In this document: piece by piece, positions 33,561 to 43,665 of the stretch | Position numbering within the stretch: position 1 is the stretch's first letter | Layout: every line of letters begins with the position of its first letter | Source: Cellulomonas sp. Root930 | Lineage (GTDB): Bacteria > Actinomycetota > Actinomycetes > Actinomycetales > Cellulomonadaceae | Length of the DNA: 64,000 nt | Reading direction: 5' to 3' | Assembly (NCBI GenBank): GCA_001429255.1 | Contig: LMJI01000001.1 | Location: 186,001 to 250,000, forward strand | The notes under the pieces: generated by a model | What the model saw: the letters and a program-made list of their open reading frames with translations, nothing else | Told to the model about the DNA's origin: nothing | Databases searched by the model: none | Program-made: the position numbers and the translations under genes

Positions 33561-34196
33561 GTGCCACGACCCACGACGCCTGCCGAAGCCTGGTCCGCGC
33601 TGCGCGAGGGGAACGAGCGGTTCGTCCGCGGGGAGATGCTCCACCCGTCGCAGGGCGTCGACCACCGCTCCGAGCTGAGCGTCGCGCAGTACCCGTTCGC
33701 GGTGATCTTCGGCTGCTCGGACTCGCGCGTCGCCGCCGAGATCATCTTCGACCAGGGGCTCGGCGACGTGTTCGTGGTCCGCACCGCCGGGCACGTGCTG
33801 GACACGACCGTCATCGGCTCGATCGAGTACGGCGTGGACGTGCTCGGCGCCTCGCTCGTCGTCGTCCTCGGGCACGACAGCTGCGGCGCGGTCGCGGCCG
33901 CGACGACCGCGCTCACCACCGGCGAGCTGCCCACCGGCTTCGTGCGCGCCATCGTCGACCGGGTCATCCCGAGCATCGTCAACCTGGCCGGTGGGGGGTT
34001 CGGCGCCCTCGACACGCTGGACCCGGCCGTCCTCGGCCACGAGCACGTGCGGCACACCGTGCAGATGCTCCAGGGCTACTCGCGCTCGCTCGCGGAGGCG
34101 GTCAAGGAGGGGCGGGTGGCGATCGTCGGGCTGGAGTACACGCTGGCCGACGGCACCGTGCACCTGACCGAGTCGCTGGGGGACGTCGAGGTCTAG
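33561..34196 (+). CDS. Beta-carbonic anhydrase
   Basis: A 211-residue zinc enzyme interconverting CO2 and bicarbonate. The zinc ligands are Cys in GCSDSRV near residue 51 and His/Cys in LGHDSCGAV near residue 105; the Asp-Arg dyad of CSDSR is present. The N-terminal helix (AWSALREGNERFVRGE) and VRTAGHVLD are family landmarks. GTG start; a weak upstream site. It precedes fumC by 21 bp and could be co-transcribed, supplying bicarbonate for carboxylation. Confidence 0.95.
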   Translation: MPRPTTPAEAWSALREGNERFVRGEMLHPSQGVDHRSELSVAQYPFAVIFGCSDSRVAAEIIFDQGLGDVFVVRTAGHVLDTTVIGSIEYGVDVLGASLVVVLGHDSCGAVAAATTALTTGELPTGFVRAIVDRVIPSIVNLAGGGFGALDTLDPAVLGHEHVRHTVQMLQGYSRSLAEAVKEGRVAIVGLEYTLADGTVHLTESLGDVEV

Positions 34197-34217
34197 ACGT
34201 GCGGCAGGATGGCACGC

Positions 34218-35615
34218 ATGACTTCTGAGTACCGCATCGAGCACGACACGATGGGTGAGGTGCGCGTCCCGGTCGACGCCCTCTACCGCGCGCAGACGCA
34301 GCGTGCCGTGGAGAACTTCCCCATCTCCGGCAGCCGCCTCGAGCGCAGCCACATCGAGGCGCTGGCCCGGATCAAGAAGGCCGCGGCCCGCGCGAACGCC
34401 GAGCTGGGCGTCCTGGACCAGGACATCGCCGACGCCATCGTCGCGGCCGCCGACGACGTGGCGTCCGGTGCGCACGACGGCGACTTCCCGATCGACGTCT
34501 ACCAGACGGGGTCGGGCACCAGCTCGAACATGAACACCAACGAGGTGCTGGCCACCCTGGCCACGCGGCGGCTCGGCCGCGACGTGCACCCGAACGACCA
34601 CGTGAACGCGTCGCAGTCCTCCAACGACGTGTTCCCCACGTCGGTGCACGTGGCCGCGACCGCCGGCGTCGTGCGCGACCTGGTCCCCGCGCTGGGGCAC
34701 CTGGCCGAGGCGCTCGAGGCCAAGAGCGTCGAGTGGGCGCAGGTGGTCAAGTCCGGCCGCACGCACCTCATGGACGCCACGCCGGTCACGCTCGGGCAGG
34801 AGTTCGGCGGGTACGCCGCCGCGATCCGGTACGGCATCGAGCGGCTCGAGTCGGCACTCCCCCGCGCGGCCGAGGTCCCCCTGGGCGGCACGGCCGTCGG
34901 CACGGGGATCAACACCCCCGCCGGGTTCCCGCAGCGCGTGATCGAGCTGCTGCGCGAGGACACCGGCCTGCCGCTGACCGAGGCACGCGACCACTTCGAG
35001 GCGCAGAGCTCCCGCGACGGGCTGGTCGAGCTGTCCGGCGCGCTGCGGACCATCGCGGTCAGCCTCACCAAGATCTGCAACGACCTGCGCTGGATGGGCT
35101 CCGGCCCGAACACCGGCCTCGGCGAGATCGCGATCCCCGACCTGCAGCCGGGCTCGTCGATCATGCCCGGCAAGGTCAACCCGGTCATCCCCGAGGCCGT
35201 GCTCATGGTCGCCGCGCGGGTCGTCGGCAACGACGCCACCGTCGCGTGGGCCGGTGCCAGCGGCTCGTTCGAGCTCAACGTGCAGATCCCCGTGATCGCC
35301 GCCGGGGTGCTCGAGTCGGTCCGGCTGCTGGCCAACGCGTCGCGGCTGCTCGCCGACAAGACGGTGGTCGGTCTGGTCGCCAACGTCGAGCGCGCCCGCG
35401 CCCTGGCCGAGTCGTCGCCGTCGATCGTCACGCCGCTCAACCGCGTGATCGGGTACGAGGCTGCCGCGAAGATCGCGAAGCACGCCGTGAAGCACGGGAT
35501 CACGGTCCGCGCCGCGGTGATCGACCTCGGCTTCGTCGAGCGCGGCGAGGTCACCGAGGAGCAGCTGGACAGTGCGCTCGACGTGCTGAGCATGACGCGC
35601 CCGCCGCAGCGCTGA
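34218..35615 (+). CDS. fumC: Class II fumarate hydratase
   Basis: A 465-residue TCA-cycle enzyme catalysing fumarate plus water to malate. Conserved regions are [44 protein letters not shown] and the catalytic-loop signature [11 protein letters not shown] near residue 315. The length and these motifs fit fumarase C; aspartase is similar but less likely. The ATG at 34218 is preferred over an ATG 9 bp upstream because AGGATGG lies at a better distance. A strong hairpin follows the stop. Confidence 0.96.
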   Translation: MTSEYRIEHDTMGEVRVPVDALYRAQTQRAVENFPISGSRLERSHIEALARIKKAAARANAELGVLDQDIADAIVAAADDVASGAHDGDFPIDVYQTGSGTSSNMNTNEVLATLATRRLGRDVHPNDHVNASQSSNDVFPTSVHVAATAGVVRDLVPALGHLAEALEAKSVEWAQVVKSGRTHLMDATPVTLGQEFGGYAAAIRYGIERLESALPRAAEVPLGGTAVGTGINTPAGFPQRVIELLREDTGLPLTEARDHFEAQSSRDGLVELSGALRTIAVSLTKICNDLRWMGSGPNTGLGEIAIPDLQPGSSIMPGKVNPVIPEAVLMVAARVVGNDATVAWAGASGSFELNVQIPVIAAGVLESVRLLANASRLLADKTVVGLVANVERARALAESSPSIVTPLNRVIGYEAAAKIAKHAVKHGITVRAAVIDLGFVERGEVTEEQLDSALDVLSMTRPPQR

Positions 35616-35623
35616 CCGCCGTG

Positions 35624-35655
35624 CGGTGACGTGGCTCCCCGGGGCCACGTCACCG
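35624..35655. terminator. Terminator after fumC
   Basis: A 12-bp perfect inverted repeat, CGGTGACGTGGC (35624-35635) with GCCACGTCACCG (35644-35655), around an 8-nt loop and 8 bp after the fumC stop. Confidence 0.8.
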
Positions 35656-35781
35656 TTCGGTCACGGTCTGCGGAATCGCTCCCACACCCACGGCCTGCTC
35701 GTTTACGCTCGCTGGACCGCGCGCACCTGACCGGTACAGGAGCGCGCCCGCGGTCGGACGACGAGGTCACGAGGGGGTCGG

Positions 35782-38700
35782 ATGGGCTGGAGCCTGCGCG
35801 TGCTGCGCCATCGCGCCGCCGCTCAACGGACCCTCCTGGCCACGGTCCTCGCCGTCGCACTGGTGGGCGCCAGCCTGCTCGGCACGTTCGCGCTGCTCCT
35901 GTTCTCCAGCGAGAACCGCGCGATGGACGCCGCCCTGACGCGAGCGCCCGCTGCGGCCACCGACATCGACATCGACCTCACGCTCGAGCGCGGCAGCCCG
36001 CTCGGCGCCACCGAGGCCGGCGAGGCCTTCCTCGACGAGCTCCTCGGCGGCATCCCGTCGACGCGTGCCCAGTGGCTCACCTCGCCGCTCTACCGGCTGC
36101 TGTCCGAGGGCGACACGGTCGGCTCCCCCATGGCCTACCTGGCCGTCAACCCCGAGATCCCGGACCACGCCACGCTGGCCGCGGGCGCCTGGCCCGGGCC
36201 GGGGGCCGACGAGAGCCGCGTCGAGGTCGCCGTGCCCAAGGTCGCGGCCGACCGGTACGGCTGGACGGTCGGCACCGAGCTGCCGCTGCGGAACCTGACC
36301 ACCTACGAGCAGAGCACGGTCGCGGTCGTCGTCGGGATCCACGAGCTGGGCAAGCCGCGCAGCCTCTGGACCCGTGACCTCCTGCAGGGCGCCCAGCACG
36401 ACCCCCGGTACCCGGTGCCCGGCTCCTTCGGCTTCGTCGCCACCGACGCGTGGGGTCCGTTCGTCGTCGCACCCGGGGCGCTCACCGCCACGGGGTCGGT
36501 CGCCACGGCCAGGCTGGTCGCGTCCCCACAGCTCGCGGACAGTGCGCCCGGAGCCGTCGAGGCGGTGCGGGAGCGGCTCGACGATGCCCAGGCCACGCTG
36601 GTCGCCGACACCGAGTTCGACGTGGTCACCGCCCAGTTCCGCTCGCGTCTGGCTGCCACGATCGACGTGGCGCAGGGCAACCTCGCGGTGACCCGGGTCA
36701 GCCTCGTCATCGTCGGGCTCATGCTCGTGGTGCTCGCGGTCACCGTCCTCCTGCTGGCGGCGCGCCTGCTCGCGGACCGCCGCGCCCCGGAACAGACGCT
36801 CATGTCCTCCCGCGGGGCGTCCGGCCGCCAGCTCCTGGGGCTCGCGGCGCTCGAGGCCGCGGGGGTCGCGCTGGTCACCACGCTCGTGTCGCCGTGGCTG
36901 GCCGTCCTGCTGTTCCAGGCGATCACCTCCGTCGGTCTCCTCGCGGAGGCGGGCCTGCACCACGACCCGGGCCGCCCCGCGTCACTGTGGATCACCTGCG
37001 TCGTCTCGTCCTTCGTCCTCGCGGGCGTGCTGCTCGGACCGCTGCTGCGGCGCCGCGGCAGCGTCGTCGACGCCGAGCAGCAGCTCGTGCGCCAGGACCG
37101 CCGCGGCGGTCTCGCCCGATCCGGGGCGGACCTCGCGCTCGTGGTGCTCGCGGCCCTGGCCGTGTGGCAGCTGCGCTCCTACCGGTCGCCCGTCGTCGAG
37201 GCGGGCTCGGGGCGTCTCGACCCCGTCCTCGTGGCGGCGCCCGCCCTGCTGCTGCTCGCCGGCGCCGTCCTCGCGCTGAGGCTGCTGCCCCTGGTCGCGC
37301 GCGCCGGCGAGCGGCTGGCCACCCGCAGCCGGTCGCTCATCGCTCCGCTCGCCGCGTGGGAGGTCGGTCGCCGACCCGGCCGGGCCGCAGGGGCGGTGCT
37401 GCTGCTCACGCTGGCGCTGGCGGTGGGCTCGTTCTCGCAGTCCTTCCTCGACACGTGGCGGACGTCGCAGGGCGACCAGGTGGACCTCGCCGTGGGGACC
37501 GACGTGCGGCTGGACCGCGTGGACGGCTCGGGGATCGCGCAGGCGACCACGGTCGACGCTCTGGCCGACGTGCAGGCGCTCAGCCCGGTGACGTTCCGCT
37601 CCGTCACCATGGGACACCCGGCCGACGCCCCCGGCGAGAGCCGGGGCCGTTCGGTCGACCTCCTCGCCATCGACACCACGCAGGCGGCCGCCCTGCTGCG
37701 CGGTCGGATCTCACCGTCCTGGGACACGATCACGGCACCCCTGCGACCCGCCGAACCGGCGACCGGCATCGCGCTCCCGGGTGCACCGACCAGCCTCCTG
37801 CTCGACGTGGAGACCTCCCTGTCCCCCGCCGTCAGCGGGGTCCTGCTGGTCAGCGTGGTGCTCGAGGATCCTCTCGGGACACGGACCCCGGTCGAGCTGG
37901 AGCCGCTCCCGCTCGTCGGCGTCACGGACGACGTCGCGGTCACCCTGCCGGCGACCTCGCCGGGCCTGGAGCTGGTGGGGATCGTGGCGCAGGTCCTCAC
38001 CGACCCGGAGGACCCCGCGGACCTGTTCGGTCAGGGCATGGCCGACGTGCGGCTGGATGTCGGCGTGCGGGAGCTGCGCGTCGTCGAGCGAGCCGCAGGC
38101 GCCACCGAGGACACCGTGACCCCCGTCGCGATCACCGCGGCGCCGTGGACCGTCCAGGGTGCGCTGCAGGAGAACAACAACCGACCCCTGATGTCGGTCC
38201 GGACCGACGGCGGGGTCCTGCTCGTCAGCGGCGGGATCGACCCGCTCGAGGTCCTCTTCGGGCGCTCCGGGTTCGCGGCGGCGACGTTCGCGGCGCCGGG
38301 TCCGATCCCGGTCGTCGTGACCGACACGCTGGTGGCCGCGCTCGGCGTGGAGAAGGGCGACGAGCTCCAGCTCGACCTGGACGGGGTGCGCGTGCCGGTC
38401 GTCGTCGAGCGGGAGGTCGCCTACCTGCCGGGTCTGCCCAAGGGCTCCGCCGTCCTGGTCGACCGGGACCTGCTCACGCGCGCGGCGCTGCTCGGCTCGT
38501 CGACGAGCGCGCTGCTGGACGAGTGGTGGCTCCAGGTCCCCGACGCCAGCGCGCCCGGCCTGGCCGAGCACGTCCGGCACGAGGACCTCGGTGTCGCCGT
38601 GGACCGGGTCACGGCACGCGAGGTCGCCATCGACGGGCCGCTGCGCGTCGGGGTCCAGGCCGCGCTGTGGATCGTGACCGTCGCCGCGGTGGCCCTCGCG

Positions 38701-39078
38701 GTCGCGGGCTTCGCCATGAGCGCGACCGTGGCGGTCCGCACCCGTCGCCTCGAGCTGGCCCGGTTGCAGGCGCTCGGGACCGCGCGGTCCGGCCTGGTCC
38801 GCTCCGTCCTGGTGGAGCACGGGATCCTCGGCGTCCTGGGCCTGCTCGCGGGACTCGCCCTCGGTGCCGTCCTGGGCCAGGTGGTCGCGCCTTTGGTCAC
38901 CGTGTCCGCCGAAGGGGGGCGGCCCGTCCCGTCGGTGGTCGTGCAGTGGCCGTGGCCCACGCAGGCGGCTCTCGTCGTCGTCCTCGTCGTGCTGGTCGGC
39001 GGCGCTGTCGCGCTCACCACCAGCTCGCTGCTGCGCCGGGCGTCGGGCGAGCTCCTGCGGCTGGGGGACGAGCGATGA
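35782..39078 (+). CDS. Very large FtsX-family ABC transporter permease, subunit 1
   Basis: A 1098-residue membrane protein. The N terminus has one helix (about 17-39), followed by a long extracytoplasmic region, then a helical block (about 295-510), a second long outside domain (about 550-940) and a final set of three helices ending near residue 1090. FtsX-type signatures are RRLELARLQALGTARSGLVRSVLVEH and LLAARLLADRRAPEQTLMSSRGAS. Such proteins lack transport channels and usually transmit ATP-driven motion to outside partners. It is first in a four-gene operon, and its stop overlaps the next start. Confidence 0.88.
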   Translation: MGWSLRVLRHRAAAQRTLLATVLAVALVGASLLGTFALLLFSSENRAMDAALTRAPAAATDIDIDLTLERGSPLGATEAGEAFLDELLGGIPSTRAQWLTSPLYRLLSEGDTVGSPMAYLAVNPEIPDHATLAAGAWPGPGADESRVEVAVPKVAADRYGWTVGTELPLRNLTTYEQSTVAVVVGIHELGKPRSLWTRDLLQGAQHDPRYPVPGSFGFVATDAWGPFVVAPGALTATGSVATARLVASPQLADSAPGAVEAVRERLDDAQATLVADTEFDVVTAQFRSRLAATIDVAQGNLAVTRVSLVIVGLMLVVLAVTVLLLAARLLADRRAPEQTLMSSRGASGRQLLGLAALEAAGVALVTTLVSPWLAVLLFQAITSVGLLAEAGLHHDPGRPASLWITCVVSSFVLAGVLLGPLLRRRGSVVDAEQQLVRQDRRGGLARSGADLALVVLAALAVWQLRSYRSPVVEAGSGRLDPVLVAAPALLLLAGAVLALRLLPLVARAGERLATRSRSLIAPLAAWEVGRRPGRAAGAVLLLTLALAVGSFSQSFLDTWRTSQGDQVDLAVGTDVRLDRVDGSGIAQATTVDALADVQALSPVTFRSVTMGHPADAPGESRGRSVDLLAIDTTQAAALLRGRISPSWDTITAPLRPAEPATGIALPGAPTSLLLDVETSLSPAVSGVLLVSVVLEDPLGTRTPVELEPLPLVGVTDDVAVTLPATSPGLELVGIVAQVLTDPEDPADLFGQGMADVRLDVGVRELRVVERAAGATEDTVTPVAITAAPWTVQGALQENNNRPLMSVRTDGGVLLVSGGIDPLEVLFGRSGFAAATFAAPGPIPVVVTDTLVAALGVEKGDELQLDLDGVRVPVVVEREVAYLPGLPKGSAVLVDRDLLTRAALLGSSTSALLDEWWLQVPDASAPGLAEHVRHEDLGVAVDRVTAREVAIDGPLRVGVQAALWIVTVAAVALAVAGFAMSATVAVRTRRLELARLQALGTARSGLVRSVLVEHGILGVLGLLAGLALGAVLGQVVAPLVTVSAEGGRPVPSVVVQWPWPTQAALVVVLVVLVGGAVALTTSSLLRRASGELLRLGDER

Positions 39079-41873
39079 CGAGCACCACGCTGCGCGCGCG
39101 GACCGCGGTGGGCTGGCACGCGACCACGGCGGGTGCGGGACTCGTCGCGCGCCGACGCAGCCGGCAGGACGCCGGCCTGCTCGTCCTGGCGGCCGTCGTG
39201 CTCGCCGTGACGGTGCTCATCGCGCTGGCGGTCCCCCGGATCGTGCTTCGCACCGCCGACGCGGGCGTGCAGCAGGCCGTCCGGGACGCCGGACCGGCGG
39301 CGGACGTGGTGACGGTGCTGGGCAGTGGGCCGGGTCTCGCCTCCGTCGACTCCACCGGGCGGCCCGCGCGCATCGACAACGCGTCGACCCTGGTGGCGAA
39401 CGCGGCGACGAGCATGCGGAAGTCGCTCCCGGAGCCCGTCCAGGTCGTGACCGGGCCCGTGGTCACCGCGGTCCAGAGCTCCCCGCTCACCGCGCGGCTG
39501 GCCGACGGCTTCGTGGCCACCCGGATCGTGCACCTCGGCACCCCGACCACCCCCGACCCCGTCGTCCGGTGGATCACGGGGGTCGAGCCGCGCATGACCC
39601 CCGAGCACCCGGTGGGCTCGCCGGACCCGCGCCTGGTCGAGGTCGGGATGTCGGCCGCGGCCGCGGACCAGCTCGGGATCACCGTCGGCGCCCGGCTTCC
39701 GCTCAACGGCCCCACCCGCGGGGAGGCCGTGGCCGTCGTGACCGGGCTGTACGAGCCGGTCGACCCCGCGTCGCCCGTGTGGTCCACCTTCGACGACCTC
39801 CTGGACCTCCAGCCGCCGCCCGCGGTGGCCGACGTCGTCGGCCGCGCTGGTCTCCTCACGTCCGACGCCTCCCTGCCCGACGCGATGCTTGCGATGCAGT
39901 CCACGAAGTCGGTCACCATGGCGTTCCGGTTCCCGGCCGACCCCGCAGACCTGCGCGCCACGGACACGGGGGCGGTCGCCCGAGCGGTCACCCAGATCAT
40001 CGCGATGCCGGGTGCGTTGACCGGGTCGGACGGGCGGACGCCGTCGGTCGACAGCGAGCTGGACACCGTGCTGCGGGCGGCCGACGCCCGCCTGCTCGCG
40101 GGGACGGCGCAGACCTCGGTGCTCCTCGTGGGCCTCGGGGCGGTGGGAGCGCTGACGCTCGTCCTCGCCGCGCGGCTGCTGGTGGTCCGGCGCGAGACGT
40201 TCCTGCTCGCCGAGCGCGCCCGCGGTGCGTCGGTCGCGTCGGTCGGTCTGCGCGGGCTGGTGGAGAGCGTGCCGATCGTCGCCCTCGCCACCGCCGTCGG
40301 TGCCGCCGGGGCGTGGCTGGTCGCGCCCGATCCCCGGGGTACCTGGGTCGTGGCCGCGGCGATCGTGCTGGTCGCCGCGACCGCCCCCGCGATCGCCGCC
40401 GCGGTGGTGGTGGCCGGCGCCTGGACGGGACGTCGGCTGCCCGCCAACCGGGCGGACCGCGAGCGCGTGCTCGGCCGTCGCCGCGCGCGCCGCCTGACCG
40501 CCGAGCTCGCGCTCGTGGCGGTCGCCGTGGCGGCGCTGGTGTCGGCGCGAGGGCGCGGGCTCGTGCAGACCGCCACGGGCAGCGTCGACCTGCTGCTCGC
40601 CGCCACCCCGGTCCTCCTGGCCGGCGCCGCCACCGTGCTCCTGGCGCGCGCGCTCCCGCCGCTGCTGCGCGGCCTGTCCGGCCTCGCCGCCCGGCAGCGG
40701 TCGCTGGTGCCGGTGGTCGCGACCGCCCGCGCCGGGCACACCGCCGGGACGCGAGTCCCCCTGCTCACCCTGACGATCGCCATCGCCCTCGTGGTCTTCT
40801 GCGGCACCACCGCGGTCACGGTCACCGCGGGGCAGGGCGCCGCCGCGGACATCGTGGTCGGAGCGCAGGTCCGCATCGACGGGAAGCTCGACCCGGCGGT
40901 GGTCGACATGCTGCGCGATGCGCCCGGTGTCACGGCCGTCGCCGGCGCCGCCGTCCTGAGCGAGCGGACGTTCGGGCGGTCGAGCGGGGTCAAGGCGCGG
41001 GTGCTGCTCGTCGACGCCGCCCCCCTGGCGCAGATCCTCGTCGCCCACGACCGTGCGGTGGACCCCGGCCTGGCGGCGCTCGGGTCGGCCGGCGGCGGCG
41101 GGGTCCCGGCACTCATCTCGCCCACCCTCCAGCGGACGTCCGAGCTCATCGCACCCGCACTCATGGGCGCGCAGGAGTTCGTCGACCTCGACGTCGTCGG
41201 TACTGCGGACAACCCCCCGGTCCTGCCGACCAGCGCGTCGACGCTGTCGGTGGCCAAGGGTGTGGTGGTCGTCGACCGACGCGTGTTCGAGGAGGCCTCC
41301 GGGGACGAGCTGCCCTCGACGACGACCTGGGTGGACGGCCCCGGTGCCGTGTCCGCCGTGCGGGACGCAGGAGTGGCCGGCTCCCCCGGGATCACCGTGA
41401 CCGAGCGCGACGAGTGGCTGAGCACCTGGCGGGCGTCGCCGCTCAACGCGGGCCTGCTCGCCCTGCTCGTCGCGACGGGCCTGATCCTCGCCGGCTACGC
41501 GGCCCTGGGTCTGGTGCTCACCGTCGTGGCGACGAGCCGCGAGCGCGGCCGCACGCTGTCCGCGCTCCGGACGCTCGGGCTCGACGCCCGGACCGCACGC
41601 GCGATGACGTTCGGCGAGCTGGCCCCGCTGGCGCTCGCCGCCGTGCTCGCGGGGACGGTGATCGGTGTCGCGGTCCCCTGGGTGCTCACCGGCGCGCTCG
41701 GGCTCGACCTGCTCACGGGTGACCCCGCGGCGACATCGCTGCAGGTCACGTGGGTCCCGATCGTGGGGGCGACGGTCGTGGTGCTGGGCGCGCTCGCCGT
41801 CGCGGTCGGCGTCGAGTCCGCGGTCCGGCGGCGGGACCGGCTGGGTGAGGTGCTCCGGGTGGGCGAGCGATGA
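39075..41873 (+). CDS. Very large FtsX-family ABC transporter permease, subunit 2
   Basis: A 932-residue relative of subunit 1 with the same layout: an N-terminal helix (about 36-58), a large extracytoplasmic domain, a middle helical block (about 345-560) with LAARLLVVRRETFLLAERARGASVAS, a second outside domain and C-terminal helices with SRERGRTLSALRTLGLDARTARAM. The start overlaps the preceding stop by 4 bp. It probably pairs with subunit 1 as a heterodimer, with the two ATPases encoded downstream. Confidence 0.88.
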   Translation: MTSTTLRARTAVGWHATTAGAGLVARRRSRQDAGLLVLAAVVLAVTVLIALAVPRIVLRTADAGVQQAVRDAGPAADVVTVLGSGPGLASVDSTGRPARIDNASTLVANAATSMRKSLPEPVQVVTGPVVTAVQSSPLTARLADGFVATRIVHLGTPTTPDPVVRWITGVEPRMTPEHPVGSPDPRLVEVGMSAAAADQLGITVGARLPLNGPTRGEAVAVVTGLYEPVDPASPVWSTFDDLLDLQPPPAVADVVGRAGLLTSDASLPDAMLAMQSTKSVTMAFRFPADPADLRATDTGAVARAVTQIIAMPGALTGSDGRTPSVDSELDTVLRAADARLLAGTAQTSVLLVGLGAVGALTLVLAARLLVVRRETFLLAERARGASVASVGLRGLVESVPIVALATAVGAAGAWLVAPDPRGTWVVAAAIVLVAATAPAIAAAVVVAGAWTGRRLPANRADRERVLGRRRARRLTAELALVAVAVAALVSARGRGLVQTATGSVDLLLAATPVLLAGAATVLLARALPPLLRGLSGLAARQRSLVPVVATARAGHTAGTRVPLLTLTIAIALVVFCGTTAVTVTAGQGAAADIVVGAQVRIDGKLDPAVVDMLRDAPGVTAVAGAAVLSERTFGRSSGVKARVLLVDAAPLAQILVAHDRAVDPGLAALGSAGGGGVPALISPTLQRTSELIAPALMGAQEFVDLDVVGTADNPPVLPTSASTLSVAKGVVVVDRRVFEEASGDELPSTTTWVDGPGAVSAVRDAGVAGSPGITVTERDEWLSTWRASPLNAGLLALLVATGLILAGYAALGLVLTVVATSRERGRTLSALRTLGLDARTARAMTFGELAPLALAAVLAGTVIGVAVPWVLTGALGLDLLTGDPAATSLQVTWVPIVGATVVVLGALAVAVGVESAVRRRDRLGEVLRVGER

Positions 41874-41910
41874 ACGTGACATACACCGGCACGATGCGCA
41901 GGAGGTCCTG

Positions 41911-42939
41911 ATGAACGCGGTGCAGACGATCGAGGAGCCGACGCTCGGCGCGCTCGAGGCGCGAGCGCGCCAGCGCACGGGTGCCTTCGGGGAGCACGCG
42001 CTCATCGTGTGCGACTCCCTGGTGCGCATCTACCAGTCCGAGGGTGTCGAGGTGCAGGCGCTGCAGGGCCTCGACCTGCTCGTCGAGGACGGCGAGCTGG
42101 TGGCGATCGTCGGCGCGTCCGGCTCGGGGAAGTCGACCCTGCTGTCGGTGCTGTCCGGGCTGGACGTCCCCACCGCCGGCAAGGTGCGGGTGGGCCCGTG
42201 GGACCTCATGGCGATGTCGAGCACGCAGCGGGTGGAGTACCGACGGTCGATGGTCGGGTTCGTCTGGCAGCAGACCGCCCGCAACGTGGTGCCGTACCTG
42301 AGCGGGACGGAGAACGTCGCGTTCCCCATGGCGCTCGCCGGGGTGCGCCGCAAGGAGCGTGACCGACGTGCCACGGAGCTGCTGGACGTCCTCGGGGTCG
42401 GCTACTGCGCAGACCGCCGGCCGGGTCAGATGTCCGGCGGCGAGCAGCAGCGTGTCGCGATCGCGGTCGCCCTGGCCAACTCCCCGCAGGTCCTGTTCGC
42501 CGACGAGCCCACCGGGGAGCTGGACTCCGCGACCTCGCACGACGTCCTGGAGGGCCTGCGGACGGTCAACCGTGAGCTCGGCACCACCGTCGTGGTCGTC
42601 ACGCACGACCCCGGCGTGAGCGAGCACGTGCAGCGGACCGTGGCCATCCGCGACGGACGCACCAGCTCGGAGGTCGTGCGGCGTACCCACACCCGCGACG
42701 ACGGCACCGAGCACGTCGTCGCCGAGGAGCTGGCCGTGCTCGACCGGGCGGGCCGGGTGCAGCTGCCGCGGGAGTACCGCGAGGCCCTGAACCTCGTCGG
42801 GCACGTGCGGCTGGCGCTCGAGGAGTCGCACGTGTCGCTCTGGCCGGACCGGCCCGCGCCGACGGCGCCCAGGCCGGGCGGCCGCCACTCGGCGACACAC
42901 ACGCAGGCGACTCCCACCGAGCAGGAGGCCGACCGATGA
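41911..42939 (+). CDS. ABC ATPase (MacB/LolD type) with C-terminal AbrB-like hairpin
   Basis: A 342-residue ATPase. Walker A GASGSGKST near residue 70, signature MSGGEQQRVAIA, Walker B VLFADEPTGELDSAT and H loop VVVVTHDPGV are intact. After the ATPase domain comes an extra region, residues about 274-313, reading LAVLDRAGRVQLPREYREAL. This resembles an AbrB/SpoVT swapped-hairpin domain and may help dimerisation. A Pro-rich tail follows. The ATG at 41911 has a perfect AGGAGG 7 nt upstream. Third gene of the operon, overlapping the fourth by 4 bp. Confidence 0.88.
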   Translation: MNAVQTIEEPTLGALEARARQRTGAFGEHALIVCDSLVRIYQSEGVEVQALQGLDLLVEDGELVAIVGASGSGKSTLLSVLSGLDVPTAGKVRVGPWDLMAMSSTQRVEYRRSMVGFVWQQTARNVVPYLSGTENVAFPMALAGVRRKERDRRATELLDVLGVGYCADRRPGQMSGGEQQRVAIAVALANSPQVLFADEPTGELDSATSHDVLEGLRTVNRELGTTVVVVTHDPGVSEHVQRTVAIRDGRTSSEVVRRTHTRDDGTEHVVAEELAVLDRAGRVQLPREYREALNLVGHVRLALEESHVSLWPDRPAPTAPRPGGRHSATHTQATPTEQEADR

Positions 42940-43655
42940 CCGCCCCCACCACGACGGCGACGACCGCACCCGCCGGCACGGACGCCGTCGTCCGGGTCGA
43001 GCACGTCAGCCGCACCTACGGCACGGGCTCGGCCGCCGTGCACGCGCTCCAGGACGTCTCGTTCACCATCGCACCGGGCGAGCTGGTCGCGCTCGTCGGG
43101 CGATCGGGCTCGGGCAAGACCACGCTGCTCAACGTGATCGGCGGCCTCGACCGTCCGGACGGCGGACGCGTGGTCGTCGACGGGCGCGAGGTCTCGACGC
43201 TCGACGAGCGCGGCCTGGTCGAGCTGCGGAGGGACGTCGTCTCGTTCGTGTTCCAGACGTTCGGCCTGGTGCCGGTCCTGTCCGCCGCGGAGAACGTCGG
43301 CGTGCCCCTGCGGCTGCGCAAGCTGGCCACCAAGGACCGCGAGGCTCGCGTGCAGCTCCTGCTCGACCTGGTCGGCCTCGGCCCGCACGCGCTGCAGCGT
43401 CCCGGCGAGCTGTCGGGCGGTCAGCAGCAGCGCGTGGCGATCGCCCGGTCGCTGGCCAACTCGCCGCGGCTGCTGGTGGCCGACGAGCCCACGGGTCAGC
43501 TGGACACCGAGACCGGCACCGCCGTGATGGCCCTCATCCGCGCGGTGGTCGAGGCCGAGGGGATGACCGCGATCGTGTCCACCCACGACCCGCTCATGGT
43601 GTCGCTGGCCGACCGCGTGCTGCACATCGCCGACGGGCGGCTGGTCGAGGGCTGA
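42936..43655 (+). CDS. ABC ATPase (MacB/LolD type)
   Basis: A 239-residue ATPase. Walker A GRSGSGKTT near residue 58, Q loop VFQTFGLVPVLSAAENV, signature LSGGQQQRVAIARS, Walker B LLVADEPTGQLDTET and H loop IVSTHDPLM are all present. This is the classical partner of FtsX-type permeases. The N-terminal 20 residues are a Thr/Ala-rich low-complexity stretch. It is last in the operon, with its stop 10 bp from the convergent methyltransferase gene. Confidence 0.93.
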   Translation: MTAPTTTATTAPAGTDAVVRVEHVSRTYGTGSAAVHALQDVSFTIAPGELVALVGRSGSGKTTLLNVIGGLDRPDGGRVVVDGREVSTLDERGLVELRRDVVSFVFQTFGLVPVLSAAENVGVPLRLRKLATKDREARVQLLLDLVGLGPHALQRPGELSGGQQQRVAIARSLANSPRLLVADEPTGQLDTETGTAVMALIRAVVEAEGMTAIVSTHDPLMVSLADRVLHIADGRLVEG

Positions 43656-43665
43656 CGCCCACGGG

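Noticed and set aside
31170-35648. A minus-strand open frame of about 1490 codons across fumC, the carbonic anhydrase and the sugar operon
   Set aside because: The real permease is only its last 319 codons; the rest is antisense to fumC and the carbonic anhydrase gene and off-frame in the binding-protein gene.
36450-41873. A single open frame of about 1800 codons
   Set aside because: Only its last 932 codons are the real second permease. The upstream part runs in another frame through the first permease gene and is Arg/Pro/Gly-rich, an effect of high GC content.
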